The notes under the pieces were generated by a model, which worked only from the letters and a program-made list of their open reading frames with translations, was not told where the DNA came from and did no database searches. The position numbers and the translations under genes were made by a program. From NCBI GenBank assembly GCA_963733845.1, contig CAVTEM010000001.1:1-64000 (forward strand): 64,000 bases of DNA, in the 5' to 3' direction. Source of the DNA: DATFQE01 sp963733845. GTDB lineage: Bacteria; Actinomycetota; Thermoleophilia; Gaiellales; Gaiellaceae. Positions within the stretch are counted from its first letter, which is position 1, and every line of letters starts with the position of its first letter. Shown here piece by piece: positions 24,463-33,710 of this stretch.

Positions 24463-25692
24463 TCAGCGCCCGTAGGCCGCCTGGCGCCGCCGCAGGACGG
24501 TGTCGAGCGTCACAGCGGCGAGCAGGATCAGACCCGTGGTGATCAGCTTGATCGAATCGGTGTAGCCGACCAGGTCGATGCCGTTCGAGACCATGGCGAT
24601 GATCAGGCCGCCGAAGAGCGCGCCGCTCACACGGCCGCGGCCGCCGAAGAGGCTCACTCCGCCGATCACGGCCGCCGCGATCGCGTCCAGGAGGATCGTG
24701 CCGCTGCCGGCCGTCAGGTCGACCGAGTTCAGCCGCGACGCGAAGATCACGCCGCCCATGGCCGCCATCCCGCCCGAGATCATGAAGACGAGGATCTTGA
24801 TCAGCTTGACGTTGATCCCCGCCCGCCGGGCCGCCTCCGCGTTGCCGCCGACCGCGTAGACGTGCCTGCCGAAGGTCGTGCGGGCGGCGACGTAGGCCGC
24901 GGCGGCGACGAGCACGAGCACGATCAGCCCGACAAGGGGAACGCCGCGCGCGCGGTTGCAGACCGCGACCGCCACGAACAAGAGCCCGCCGTAGAACAGC
25001 ACGCGGACAAGGGACAGGACGATGCTCCCCGTCCGCAAACCGGCGCGGCGCCGGCTGATGTACGTGCCCAACGTGGCTGCCGCGTACACGACGGTGAACC
25101 CGATCGCCATCGCCCACCCCTGTTTCTCCGACAGCACGTAGTTGGCGACGTTGTTGATGTAGGCGTCCTGGATCCCGATCACGCCCTCGGTTCCGAGCCG
25201 GTCGAGAATCACTCCCTGCCAGATCAGGAGCCCGGCGAGGGTGACGACGAACGACGGCACGCCGATGAACGCGATGAACGAACCCTGCAGGGCTCCGATG
25301 CCCACGCCGACGGCGAGCGCGATCCCGATCGCGATGAGCCCGGGATAGTCGTGTCCGGACTCGGGCACCTGCATCTCGGCGACGACGACGCCCGCCAGGC
25401 CGCTGACGTAGCCGATCGAGAGGTCGATCTCGCCGATCAGCAGGACGAAGACGACGCCGATGGCGATCACGGTGACCCCGGCCATCTGGCCGATCAGGTT
25501 CGTGAAGTTGACGGCGCTGAAGAAGATGTCCGTCTTCGAGGTGAAGTACAGGGTGATGCCGATCAGGCCGAGGACGACGGGCAGGCTGCCGACATCGCCA
25601 CCCTTGAGCGCGTCCCAGCGAGCCCGCAGGATCGCGCCGATGCTGTCCCCCGCGGCGGCCGCCTGGACTTCAGCCGGGGCGGCCGTGCTCAC
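24463..25692 (-). CDS. Sugar ABC transporter permease (XylH/RbsC type)
   Basis: A 409-residue polytopic membrane protein with about ten hydrophobic segments, of the BPD_transp_2 family. Characteristic stretches are VTVIAIGVVFVLLIGEIDLS, GYVSGLAGVV, GVPSFVVTLAGLLIWQGVIL, TTFGRHVYAVGGNAEAARRA and GGVSLFGGRGRVSGALFGGL. It forms the channel of a pentose/hexose importer with the ATPase and binding protein upstream. GTG at 25692 overlaps the end of the ATPase gene by 23 bp. Confidence 0.9.
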   Translation of the reverse strand: MSTAAPAEVQAAAAGDSIGAILRARWDALKGGDVGSLPVVLGLIGITLYFTSKTDIFFSAVNFTNLIGQMAGVTVIAIGVVFVLLIGEIDLSIGYVSGLAGVVVAEMQVPESGHDYPGLIAIGIALAVGVGIGALQGSFIAFIGVPSFVVTLAGLLIWQGVILDRLGTEGVIGIQDAYINNVANYVLSEKQGWAMAIGFTVVYAAATLGTYISRRRAGLRTGSIVLSLVRVLFYGGLLFVAVAVCNRARGVPLVGLIVLVLVAAAAYVAARTTFGRHVYAVGGNAEAARRAGINVKLIKILVFMISGGMAAMGGVIFASRLNSVDLTAGSGTILLDAIAAAVIGGVSLFGGRGRVSGALFGGLIIAMVSNGIDLVGYTDSIKLITTGLILLAAVTLDTVLRRRQAAYGR

Positions 25693-26462
25693 GAGGCGAC
25701 CTCCGCGTCGCCTGCTCGGCGCGCCCGGACGTGATCGCCTGCACGATCTCCTGCTCGTTGGTCTTCGCCTTCTCGTACACGCCGACGTTGCGCCCGAGGC
25801 GCAGGACGGTGATGCGGTCGGCGACCTCGAAGACGTCGACGAGGTTGTGCGAGACGAGGACGACCGCGAGACCCTGCTCGGCGAGTCGCCTGACGAGGGC
25901 GAGCACCTGCCGGGTCTGGGCGACCCCGAGCGCCGCGGTCGGCTCGTCGAGGAAGACGACGCGGTTGTTCCACATGACGGCGCGAGCGACCGCAACCGAC
26001 TGGCGCTGCCCGCCCGAGAGCGTCGCGACCGGCTGCCGAACCGATCGGATCGTCGTGACCGCCAAGCGACGAGAGCGTCTCGCTCGTGCGCTGCTCCATC
26101 GCAGCCTCCTTGAGGCGGAACAGCCAGTCGCGCTCCTCGCGGCCGAGGTACATGTTCTGGACGACGTCGAGGTTGTCGCAGAGCGCGAGGTCCTGGTAGA
26201 CGACCTCGAATCCCAGCTTGGCCGCGTCCTTCGGCCCGTGGATCGTCACGCGCTTGCCGTCGAAGAAGATCTCGCCGTTGTCGATGGAGTAGATCCCCGC
26301 GACGCACTTGATCAGCGTGGACTTCCCGGCGCCGTTGTCTCCGACGAGAGCCATCACCTCGCCGTCGCGCACCTCGAAGTCGACGTCGTCGAGAGCCTGC
26401 ACCGAGCCGAAGCTCTTCGAGATGCCTTGCAGCTCGAGCGTCGGGGGCTGTTGGGCGCTCAC
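25670..26462 (-). pseudogene. Sugar ABC transporter ATPase (XylG type), frame broken
   Basis: The N-terminal frame has MSAQQPPTLELQGISKSFG and Walker A GDNGAGKST, and the other frame continues with LSGGQRQSVAVARAV (signature), VVFLDEPTAALGV (Walker B) and SHNLVDVFEVADRITVLRLG. Joining them needs removal of one base in the TTGGC run near 26061-26065. It is single-domain, unlike the duplicated XylG, about 263 residues after correction. The gene lies between binding protein and permease. A frame break here would stop transport, so a sequencing error is quite possible. Confidence 0.8.
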
Positions 26463-26520
26463 CGGCGGTTTCTACCATGGGTGAGGGCGCGCGCTGGGCG
26501 CGCCCTCACCGCGAAGGCTG

Positions 26521-27588
26521 CTACGAGCAGTACTTCTTGTACTCCCCGACACAGACCTGGCTCTTCTTCAAGAACCCCGCCTTGAAGAGCAGCGTGTAGT
26601 TCTTCTTCGTCACCCAGACGGGCGTCAGGAGGATCGACGGCGTGCCGCTGACCTTGGCGTTCACGCCCGTCACCTTCCGGCCCTTCACGAGCGCGACCGC
26701 GACCGCTGCTGCGGCGTTCGCCTCAGCCCGCACGGACTTGTAGACCGTGCCGCTCTGCCAGCCGGCGAGGATGAACTGGACACCCGTCGGCGTCGCGTCC
26801 TGTCCGGTGAGCGGGATCGGATCGAGACCGTGCGCCTTCAGCGACGCGATGGCGGCCCCGGCGAGACCGTCGTTCGCCGCGATCGAGGCGTCGACCTTGT
26901 TGCCGTTTCTCGCGAGAATCTGGTCGAAGATCCGCCGGCCCTTGATCGGATCCCAGTCGGTCCACTGGTCACCGCCGGTCGCCTTCTTGAACGTGCCGTT
27001 CTTGAAGAGCGGGTTCAGGACCGAGTCGTAGCCCTGCTTGAACTGCTTGGCGTTGTTGTCCTTGACGTCGCCGTTGAGCTCGGAGACGACTGGATCCTTT
27101 GAGTACTTGCCGTTCGCCTTGAGGGCGGCTATGAGGCCCTGTGTCATGAGCCTGCCTACCTTCACGTTGTCGAACGAGACGTAGTAGGACGCCTTGCTGC
27201 CGACGACGAGGCGGTCGTAGTCGACCACCTTCGCGCCTCGGCTCACGGCGAGGTTGGTGATGGCGATGCCCGAAGCCGGGGTCAGCTGGTCGAGCAGGAT
27301 CACCTTCGCCCCCTGGGCGAGGCACTGCTCGGCCTGCGAGCGCTGCTTCTGCGGGCTCGCGAGCGCGTTCAGGACCGAGGCGGAGACGCCGGCCTTCTTG
27401 AACGCCGCCTTCAGGTACGGCGCGTCGAACAGCGTGTAGCGCGTGGACGACTTCGTGTCCGGAAGCAGCGCGCACACCTGGATCGATCCCTGGGCCGGGC
27501 CGGTCGAGCGAGCCGCCGCGCCTGCGGCCATCAGGCCGACGAGGGCGACAGCCGCCGCAGCGACCGCCCAGTGCTTGGGCTTTCTCAC
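26521..27588 (-). CDS. Sugar-binding protein of ABC transporter (XylF type)
   Basis: About 355 residues. GTG at 27588 opens a signal peptide (HWAVAAAAVALVGLMAAGAA) and has a GAGGAGA ribosome site about 11 bp upstream; the frame is open back to 27618. The mature part is a type I periplasmic binding protein: VCALLPDTKSSTRY, QCLAQGAKVILLDQL, RGAKVVDYDRLV, ASIAANDGLAGAAIASLKA, IPLTGQDATPTGVQFILAGW, with Asn and Asp typical of pentose binders. It delivers a sugar, probably xylose or a related monosaccharide, to the permease and ATPase encoded downstream. Confidence 0.88.
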   Translation of the reverse strand: MRKPKHWAVAAAAVALVGLMAAGAAARSTGPAQGSIQVCALLPDTKSSTRYTLFDAPYLKAAFKKAGVSASVLNALASPQKQRSQAEQCLAQGAKVILLDQLTPASGIAITNLAVSRGAKVVDYDRLVVGSKASYYVSFDNVKVGRLMTQGLIAALKANGKYSKDPVVSELNGDVKDNNAKQFKQGYDSVLNPLFKNGTFKKATGGDQWTDWDPIKGRRIFDQILARNGNKVDASIAANDGLAGAAIASLKAHGLDPIPLTGQDATPTGVQFILAGWQSGTVYKSVRAEANAAAAVAVALVKGRKVTGVNAKVSGTPSILLTPVWVTKKNYTLLFKAGFLKKSQVCVGEYKKYCS

Positions 27589-27620
27589 ACTCTCACTCTC
27601 CTCACGACGAAGTTGCACTC

Positions 27621-27634
27621 GCCTCGGTCGAGGC
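27621..27634. promoter_or_regulatory. Inverted repeat near the sugar-transporter start site
   Basis: GCCTCG-GT-CGAGGC is a 6-2-6 dyad just downstream of the -10 of the putative promoter for the sugar transporter. Its place fits an operator for a repressor. No regulator is identified. Confidence 0.4.
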
Positions 27635-27640
27635 GGCGTA

Positions 27641-27668
27641 ATACTACTCCTCTAGTTCTTTAGTGCAA
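27641..27668 (-). promoter_or_regulatory. Sigma-70-type promoter of the sugar transporter operon
   Basis: On the minus strand TTGCAC (27663-27668) and TAGTAT (27641-27646) are 16 bp apart, 53 bp before the binding-protein start. It separates this operon from the upstream GntR/ABC-2 operon. Confidence 0.6.
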
Positions 27669-27683
27669 GGGTGCTGACAGCGG

Positions 27684-28700
27684 CTACGACACGGGGTACT
27701 TGCGCAGCCGGGAGCTGCCCTCGTAGCGCGTCTTCGTCGTCAGGTACGGCTTCACGTTCTCGCGCGTGACGAAGTGCAGGCCGGTGTTCGTGTCGGCCGG
27801 CGCGACGAGGCCGCCGCTGTACTTGGCCAGGAAGAGCTGGAGGATCGGCAGGAAGCCCTGAAGGTAGGGCTGCTGGTCGATCGTGAAGTCCAGGTGCCGG
27901 TTCGCGATCGCACGCAGCGTCTTCGGCAGCAGGTCGTAGCCGCCGGCGCGCACGCCCCGCTCGTGCAGGCGGTGCTTGCGCATCACCTCGGCGACGCCCT
28001 GCGTCGAGCCGCCGTCGACGGCGAACATCCCGCGCAGCTTGCGGTGCTCCCGGTAGGTGGCGTCGATGCGCGCCTCCTCCTTGCGGACGTCCGGCCCGGT
28101 GGCGACCACGCGCGCGCGGATCGGCATGCCCGAGTCGCGGATCGCGTCGAGCGCGCCGTCGATCCGCGGCTGCATGTTCAGCTGCCCCGGCGTCGCGATG
28201 AACAGGAACACATCACCCGAGCCGACGAGCTCCGTCACCCGCGAGCCGAACTTCAGGCCCGACTGGTAGAGGTCCTGGCCGACGTACGAGAGCCGCCGGT
28301 TCGCGCGGGCGCCGTCGGCGTTGTACGAGACGACCGGGATCCCGAGCTTCAGCGCCTGCGCGGTCGGACCGTTGAACGCCCGCGGGTCGATCACCGAGAC
28401 CGCGATGCCGTCCACCCGGTCGCGGATCGCCCGGCGCATCGCGGCGAGCATCTCCCCCACGTGGCTGCGCGTCGAGCCGGTCCAGCGGTGCTGCACGTGG
28501 AGCAGCGCGCAGGCGTCCTCGATCCCGTACCGCGTCGGCACGAAGAACGGGTTCGTGGTCGCGTGGTTCACGAAGACGAAGCGCCAGTCCGGGTGCGGGC
28601 GGAGGAACCCGGCCGCCTCGGCACTCGACGGCAGCGCCACCCCCGCCGCCGCGGCGCCCGCCCAGCGCAGCAGCTCCGAGCGGTCGAGTAGCTCGGTCAC
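27684..28700 (-). CDS. Second periplasmic sugar-binding-like protein
   Basis: A 338-residue protein of the Peripla_BP_4 (ribose/rhizopine) group. An N-terminal hydrophobic stretch (LLRWAGAAAAGVALPSSAEA) is a probable export signal, and the core has VDGIAVSVIDPRAF, LGIPVVSYNADGARANRRLS, GSGDVFLFIATPG and FTIDQQPYLQGFLPILQLFL. GTG at 28700 overlaps the stop of the ABC-2 permease (GTGA), so translation looks coupled to the GntR operon and not to the sugar transporter downstream, although a 95-bp gap separates it from that transporter. Confidence 0.82.
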   Translation of the reverse strand: MTELLDRSELLRWAGAAAAGVALPSSAEAAGFLRPHPDWRFVFVNHATTNPFFVPTRYGIEDACALLHVQHRWTGSTRSHVGEMLAAMRRAIRDRVDGIAVSVIDPRAFNGPTAQALKLGIPVVSYNADGARANRRLSYVGQDLYQSGLKFGSRVTELVGSGDVFLFIATPGQLNMQPRIDGALDAIRDSGMPIRARVVATGPDVRKEEARIDATYREHRKLRGMFAVDGGSTQGVAEVMRKHRLHERGVRAGGYDLLPKTLRAIANRHLDFTIDQQPYLQGFLPILQLFLAKYSGGLVAPADTNTGLHFVTRENVKPYLTTKTRYEGSSRLRKYPVS

Positions 28701-29644
28701 GCGGGGGTTCTCTGCACGAGGCGAAGCGTCACGAGGATCATCGCGACGGCCAGGGCCAGGAAGATCCCCGCCTCGACGGCCTGGAACGTCCAGAAGCGGT
28801 CGGAGGGCTGGAACGAGACCGCGCGTCGCCAGCCGAGCGAGAGCAGGTACTCCTGCGCGTCGACCCGCGCCTGCTGGGCGTGGACGATGGCGAGGTTCTC
28901 GCGGGCGGCGGTGATCTGCCGTCCGACGGCGTCCACGAGCGAGTCGTTCAGCACCCAGTCGTGCGCGTGCCTGCTCGGGGTCAAGCCCGTGGCGGTGTCG
29001 TTCTCGGCGGCGACGAAGTGCGGCCGCACGAACTGGCTCACGGCCAGCCTCGCAGCGACGAACGCGAGCAGGGCGGCCGACATCGCCGCGACGGTGCGCT
29101 TGAGCAGTGCGCCCGCGAGCACGCCCACGGCGAGCGCGAAGACCGCGTAGGCAGGCACCACCAGCCCCTCGATCTCGAACCTGCTAGGAGCCATCCGGCC
29201 CTCGAGTGCGTCGAACGGGTGCCGCCACCACATCACGATCGCGCTCAGCGCGAGGGCGGCGAGCGCGGTCGCGACGGCGAGCAGGAGCGTCTGCGAGAGC
29301 AGCCAGCGCCGTCGCGTCACGCCCTGCGTCCAGGCCAGGCGGTAGGTGCCGTGCTCGAGCTCGCGGGCGAGCAGCGGCGCGCCGACGAAGAGCGCGATCA
29401 GGACGGGCAGGAAGACCAGGGAGCGGGCCACGAGCACCTCGTCCGCGTACTCGCTCTGGAAGTGGCGGACGATGATGTCGCAGCCGGAGCGGGTCGCCGG
29501 AGGCAGGCACGAGGCGAGGTCCTGGCGCTCGTACGCGTTACGGATGCCGAAGCCGGTCGCAGCTGCGACCAGGCCGATCACGGCCAGCAACCCGGCCCCG
29601 ATGAACAGCTGCATCCGGTGCTGCCGCCAGGTCACCCATGCCAT
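28697..29644 (-). CDS. ABC-2 type transporter permease
   Basis: A 315-residue membrane protein. It starts AWVTWRQHRMQLFIGAG, a typical beginning of actinobacterial ABC-2 permeases of GntR-linked exporters, and has about six hydrophobic segments (ALFVGAPLLARELEHGTYRL, VYAVFALAVGVLAGALL, QAVEAGIFLALAVAMILVTL). ATG at 29644 overlaps the ATPase gene by 13 bp. With that ATPase it would form an exporter of unknown substrate, often linked to antibiotic or envelope stress. Confidence 0.85.
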   Translation of the reverse strand: MAWVTWRQHRMQLFIGAGLLAVIGLVAAATGFGIRNAYERQDLASCLPPATRSGCDIIVRHFQSEYADEVLVARSLVFLPVLIALFVGAPLLARELEHGTYRLAWTQGVTRRRWLLSQTLLLAVATALAALALSAIVMWWRHPFDALEGRMAPSRFEIEGLVVPAYAVFALAVGVLAGALLKRTVAAMSAALLAFVAARLAVSQFVRPHFVAAENDTATGLTPSRHAHDWVLNDSLVDAVGRQITAARENLAIVHAQQARVDAQEYLLSLGWRRAVSFQPSDRFWTFQAVEAGIFLALAVAMILVTLRLVQRTPA

Positions 29645-30528
29645 CGCAGCCGCCTCTTCTCGTGCGGGGTCGGCCGCGGCAGCCGCTCGGGCGCCATGTA
29701 GGCGAGCAGCAGCTCCTCCAGGCCGATCTCGTCCACCGACCACGACGGGTCGACCACCGGGCGCTCGATCCGCGCGAGCAGCGTCATCTGCCTGCCGCTG
29801 TGGCGCTCCCGGACGATCTCGTGCACGCCTCCGATCCGGCCGAGCGGGCGACGGCCGCCGGTTAGCAGCCGGTGCGAGGCCAGCAGCTCCTCGACCTTGC
29901 CCTGCAGGCGGACGCGGCCGTCGCTGAGGAGGACGATGTGGTCGGAGACGCGCTCGATGTCTGCGATCACGTGCGAGGCGATCACGACGGTGGCGTCGGT
30001 CTCGGCGACGCCGTGCATCAGCAGCTGCAGGAACTCGCGGCCGGCCAGCGGGTCGAGGCGCGCGAACGGCTCGTCGAGGAGCAGCAGCGCCGGGCGCTTG
30101 CCGAGCGCGAGCGCGAGGGCGAGTCGCGCGCGGTCGCCCGCCGAGAGCGACGAGACCCGTCGGTCGCTGCTCAGGCGCGAGAGGAAGTCGCTCGAGAGCT
30201 CGGGGTCCCAGCGCGAGTTGGTCGCGCGCGCGAACTGGAGCGTGTCACCGACCGTGAAGTGGCGGTAGAGGGGTGCGTCCTGGGCGAGGTAGCCGACGTC
30301 CGCGAGGATTCCGGGCCCGCCCAGCGGATCGCGGCCGAGCACATGGATCTCGCCCTCGGTCGGCTTCAGCAGCGCGACGGCGAGGCCGAGCAGCGTCGAC
30401 TTGCCCGCGCTGTTGGGCCCGGCGAGCCCGACGATCGCCCCCTCGGGGATCGTCAGCGTGCAGTCGCGCAGAGCCCACCCTCGCCGAAACCGCTTCCCCA
30501 GAGCCCAGGTCTCCAGCGCGGCGGTCAT
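29632..30528 (-). CDS. ABC transporter ATPase (GntR-linked, ABC-2 type)
   Basis: A 298-residue ATPase. Walker A is GPNSAGKSTLL, the signature region is VSSLSAGDRARLALALAL (ABC signature variant with SAGD), Walker B is ALLLLDEPFARLDPL and the H-loop is ATVVIASHVIADIERVSD. ATG at 30528 overlaps the GntR gene by 4 bp (ATGA). It probably powers the ABC-2 permease encoded next. The frame upstream of this start is not family-like. Confidence 0.9.
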   Translation of the reverse strand: MTAALETWALGKRFRRGWALRDCTLTIPEGAIVGLAGPNSAGKSTLLGLAVALLKPTEGEIHVLGRDPLGGPGILADVGYLAQDAPLYRHFTVGDTLQFARATNSRWDPELSSDFLSRLSSDRRVSSLSAGDRARLALALALGKRPALLLLDEPFARLDPLAGREFLQLLMHGVAETDATVVIASHVIADIERVSDHIVLLSDGRVRLQGKVEELLASHRLLTGGRRPLGRIGGVHEIVRERHSGRQMTLLARIERPVVDPSWSVDEIGLEELLLAYMAPERLPRPTPHEKRRLRWHG

Positions 30529-30917
30529 GCCACTCGGCGAACGAGCGCCTCCCGGAGCGTGGTGGAGATCAGCGCGCGGATGCTCTCCTCGTCGAGCCCG
30601 GCCTGGCGCGCGTTGGCGATCCACTCCTCCAGCTCGCGGCGCAGCCCGTCGTGGTGCTCGAGCGAGGGTGCTGCGAGCGTGCTGGCGATGAAGGTCCCCC
30701 GGCCCGGCCGCGCGACCACCAGGCCCTCGCGCTCGAGGTCGCGGTAGGCCTTGGCCACCGTGTTGGGGTTGATCGCGAGGTCGGCCACGACCTCTCGCAC
30801 CGTCGGCAGCTGGTCGCCGACGTCGAGCAGACCGAGCCGTAGCGCCTCCTTCACCTGCTGGACGATTTGCAGGTAGGTGGCCACCCCGGAGCTCGCGTCG
30901 AGGTGGAACTCGATCAT
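30525..30917 (-). CDS. GntR-family regulator (YtrA type)
   Basis: A 130-residue short GntR protein. The HTH lies at about residues 36-75 (LPTVREVVADLAINPNTVAK, AYRDLEREGLVVARPGRGTF), followed by a short helical tail typical of YtrA-type members without a large effector domain. It is first in an operon with the ABC-2 ATPase and permease (4-bp overlaps), and most such regulators repress that operon. Confidence 0.9.
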   Translation of the reverse strand: MIEFHLDASSGVATYLQIVQQVKEALRLGLLDVGDQLPTVREVVADLAINPNTVAKAYRDLEREGLVVARPGRGTFIASTLAAPSLEHHDGLRRELEEWIANARQAGLDEESIRALISTTLREALVRRVA

Positions 30918-30976
30918 CAGGCGGTCATTGTACGGCGCTCGTAGTGGAATCTCGACCTCGACTACGTTCGCGGCCT

Positions 30977-32006
30977 GTGGAGCGCGTCCTCACGCAGCTT
31001 GAGCTGAACAGAGCCTTGCTCGCGCGGCAGCTGTTGCTCGAGCGCGGTCGGACGCCGATCCCACGAGCGCTCGAGCGGATCGGCGGCATCCAGGCGCAGT
31101 ACGCGCCGTCGATGTACGTCGGCCTCTGGAGCCGGCTGGACGGGCTCGAGCGGGCGGCGCTGACGCGTGCTCTCGAGCGGCGCACGGTCGTCCAGGCGAC
31201 GTTGCTCCGCGCCACGATCCACCTCGTGTCGAAGGCCGACTACTGGCCGTTCGCCGTGGCGATCCGCGAGCCGCGGCGCGCGTGGTGGCTCCGCGTGAAC
31301 AGGATCGCCGACCCGCGCCCGCTGCAGGCCGCTGCACGGAAGCTCAGGCGGGCGCTCGCCGAGGGTCCGCTCCGCTGGAAGGAGATCCAGGAGCTGCTCG
31401 GCGAGCGGGCGCGCGGTGTCGGTTTCTTCGTCGACCTCGTGCGCGTGCCGCCGTCCGGGACGTGGGAGCGCCGCCGAGCCGATCTGTACGCCGCGGCCGA
31501 GGACTGGGTCGGCCCGGAGGACGTCGGGGAGCCGGACGCCCGCGACCTCGTCGTCCGCCGCTACCTGAGCGGGTTCGGGCCCGCACGCGCGACCGAGATC
31601 GCCGACTGGGCCGGCCTCGACATGAAGGACGTGGCGCCCTCCGCTCGACCGGCTCGAGCTGCGCCGGTTCCGCGACGAGGAGGGCAAGGAGCTGCTCGAC
31701 CTCCCGCGGGCACCGCTCCCCGACGCGGACACGCCCGCCCCGCCGCGGTTCCTGCCGACCTGGGACGCGACGCTGCTCGTCCATGCGCGCCGCACGCAGA
31801 TCCTCCCCGAGCAGTACCGCCCGAGGATCTTCAGCACGAAGACGCCGAACTCGTTCAACACGTTTCTGGTCGACGGCGCGGTCGCCGGGACGTGGCGCTT
31901 CGAGGACGACCGGATCGTGCTCGACCCGTTCCACCGGCTCGACGCCCGCCGGCGGCGGGAGCTCGAGGAGGAGGCGGAGCGGCTAGCCGCCTTCTACAGG
32001 CGCTAG
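30977..32006 (+). pseudogene. Winged-helix DNA-binding protein (HTH_42/AlkZ-like), frame broken
   Basis: GTG at 30977 opens VERVLTQLELNRALLARQL, and the frame runs with GGIQAQYAPSMYVGLWSRL and QATLLRATIHLVSKADYWPF up to DMKDVAP near 31640. The family then continues in another frame: RLELRRFRDEEGKELLDLPR, RFLPTWDATLLVHARRT, STKTPNSFNTFLVDG, ending YRR-TAG at 32004-32006. One extra base in CGCCCTCCG near 31635-31645 explains the break. The family includes AlkZ-type DNA glycosylases that unhook crosslinks; the function of this member is not known. Start is uncertain by a few codons. Confidence 0.75.
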
Positions 32007-32986
32007 GAGGTCCGCACGACGACGAGCTTGTCCGTGCCGGACTCGGCGCCCCAGACCTCGCCGCTGCGTCCGTGGAGCTGGCGCACGTTGGCGTTCAGCG
32101 AGGGGATGCTCACCTGCGTGAACCGCGCCGTGCGCGGGTCGAAGCGCACGAGAGCATTGCCGCCGAAGTCGCTGAGCCAGACGATGTCCTCGGAATCCAC
32201 GAAGACGGCGTACGGCATCGGCTCGGGGCCGGGCAGGCGCCACTCGCGCCAGCGCTTCGTCGCCGGGTTGTACATGCCGACGCGCGCCGCGTCCCACTCG
32301 CTGATCCAGACGCGGCCGCGCGAGTCGGACCAGGCACGGCGGGCGCCCTGGGCGGCGGTCGGCGGGCCGCAGCACCGTGGCCTTGCCGGTGCGCACGTCG
32401 ATCCGGCCGAGGTAGCTGCCCGCCAGCGAGGCGTAGTAGACGACGCCAGACGGCGTCGTGGTGATCCCGTACGGACCGGGGCCACGCGGCGCGCGGAAGA
32501 CGCGCATTCGACCGCTCTTCGGGTCGAGCCGTCCGTAGATGCCGCTCTGCCCCGTGAACCAGAGCACGCCGCGCCGGTCGAACGTGGCGGTGTTGAGGTT
32601 GGCGTAGCCGGCGCTCGCTGGCAGCGGGAAGCGCCGGACACGGCGCGTGCGAGGATCGACGCGGACGATCGCGTTCAGGCCCCCGTCCGTGAGCCACGGC
32701 GCACCGTCCGGCCCGACGATCACGCCGTGAGGCGCCGAGCCCGCGCCCAGCGCGACCTGGCGGGTGCGGCCCGTCTTCGGGTCGAGCCAGCCCAGGTGGC
32801 CCGAGCCCTGAGCCGTGTACCAGACGCCTCCGTCCCGCGCAGGGGCGACGTCGTGCGGGCGCGACCCGGCCGGGACCGGGTACTCCTGGAGACGCAGAGC
32901 GGTGCCCGAGCCGACCGCGGCCGAGCCCGACAGGAGCGCGGCCGTCAAGGCCACGAGACAGGCAGAACGGGCAGGCTGCGTCGCAT
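32003..32986 (-). pseudogene. Virginiamycin-B-lyase-like beta-propeller, frame broken
   Basis: The first half is in one frame (RPHDVAPARDGGVWYTAQGS, GSAPHGVIVGPDGAPWLTDG, PSGVVYYASLAGSYLGRI) and the second half in another (DSRGRVWISEWDAARVGMYN, DSEDIVWLSDFGGNALVRFD). These are propeller repeats with a W-x-T/S-x-G pattern, as in the Vgb/SMP-30-like seven-blade proteins. One extra base in a CCCG run near 32361-32370 breaks the frame. A signal peptide (LVALTAALLSGSAA) is visible near 32950. Start is uncertain (GTG 32954, or ATG 32986 if there is another shift). It is convergent with the HTH_42 gene, overlapping by two bases. Confidence 0.75.
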
Positions 32987-33018
32987 CAGCCGACCCAAGT
33001 TGTAGCGGAGAGCGGCGG

Positions 33019-33667
33019 CTAGCCGCGCTCGACCCGGGAGCCGCCGACGATCGACTCGCGGCCATCGGCGAAGCGGACGAGCGCCTTGCCCTTGCCGTCG
33101 TAGTCGGGCGACCAGACCACGAGCGTCGCCTCGTCTCCCGCCACGCGGCAGGGCTCGTCGAGCGACTCTCCGCGCAGCCAGTAGTGCATGAACGGGTTCT
33201 CCTCGCGCTCGCGGCCGACCGTCGTCTCGTCGGTGTGTCCGGGCAGCACACGCGTCTCGTCGGGCAGCTCGAGCAGCTTCATGGCGGAGGCCCGGATCAC
33301 CTCGGCGTCAGGCCCGCCGCCGACTGCGTCCTTGAACAGCAGGTCGCCCGAGAAGCAGATGCCGTTCACGACGAAGGCGACGTGGTCGTCGGCGTGACCC
33401 GGTGTGGCGATCGCCTGCGCCCAGGGCACGGACTGCGTCCCGCGCACGCCGTACCGGCGCTCGAGCTCGGAGTCGCCGGCGATGTGGTCGCCGTGCGTGT
33501 GCGTCGTCAGCAGGGCGGTCACGTTCAGGCTCTCGCGCTCCGCGACCTCGACCAGCGGCTCGAGCGGCGCGCCGCTGTCGACGAAGAACGCCTCGCGGGT
33601 CGCCCTCGTCCCACGCGAGATACGCGTTGGAGAGCCAGCCCGGGTCCATGCTCCGCTCGACTTTCAC
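33019..33667 (-). pseudogene. Metallo-beta-lactamase-fold hydrolase, frame broken
   Basis: The N-terminus (MKVERSMDPGWLSNAYLAWD) is in one frame and the rest (EAFFVDSGAPLEPLVEVAER, TTHTHGDHIAGD, ATPGHADDHVAFVVNG, FSGDLLFKD, VLPGHTDETTVGRE) in another. The HxHxDH zinc motif, the next His in PGHADDH, and the Asp in FSGD are all present, so it is a glyoxalase-II-like metallohydrolase. One extra base near 33600-33606 in GAGGGC breaks the frame. It is divergent from the psp operon. Confidence 0.78.
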
Positions 33668-33672
33668 CGCTC

Positions 33673-33683
33673 GTTAGGCTAAC
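33673..33683. promoter_or_regulatory. Dyad GTTAGGCTAAC between divergent genes
   Basis: GTTAG-G-CTAAC is a perfect 5-1-5 dyad in the 43-bp spacer between the metallohydrolase and pspA, and it contains a TAGGCT that could be a -10 for pspA. It is short, so it may be chance. Confidence 0.35.
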
Positions 33684-33710
33684 CGCGAAACCGCGAACCG
33701 GGAGGAACCA

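Noticed and set aside
27684..30917. Taking the GntR operon and the XylF-type operon as one unit
   Set aside because: A promoter-like TTGCAC-N16-TAGTAT lies in the 95-bp gap, so two operons are more likely.
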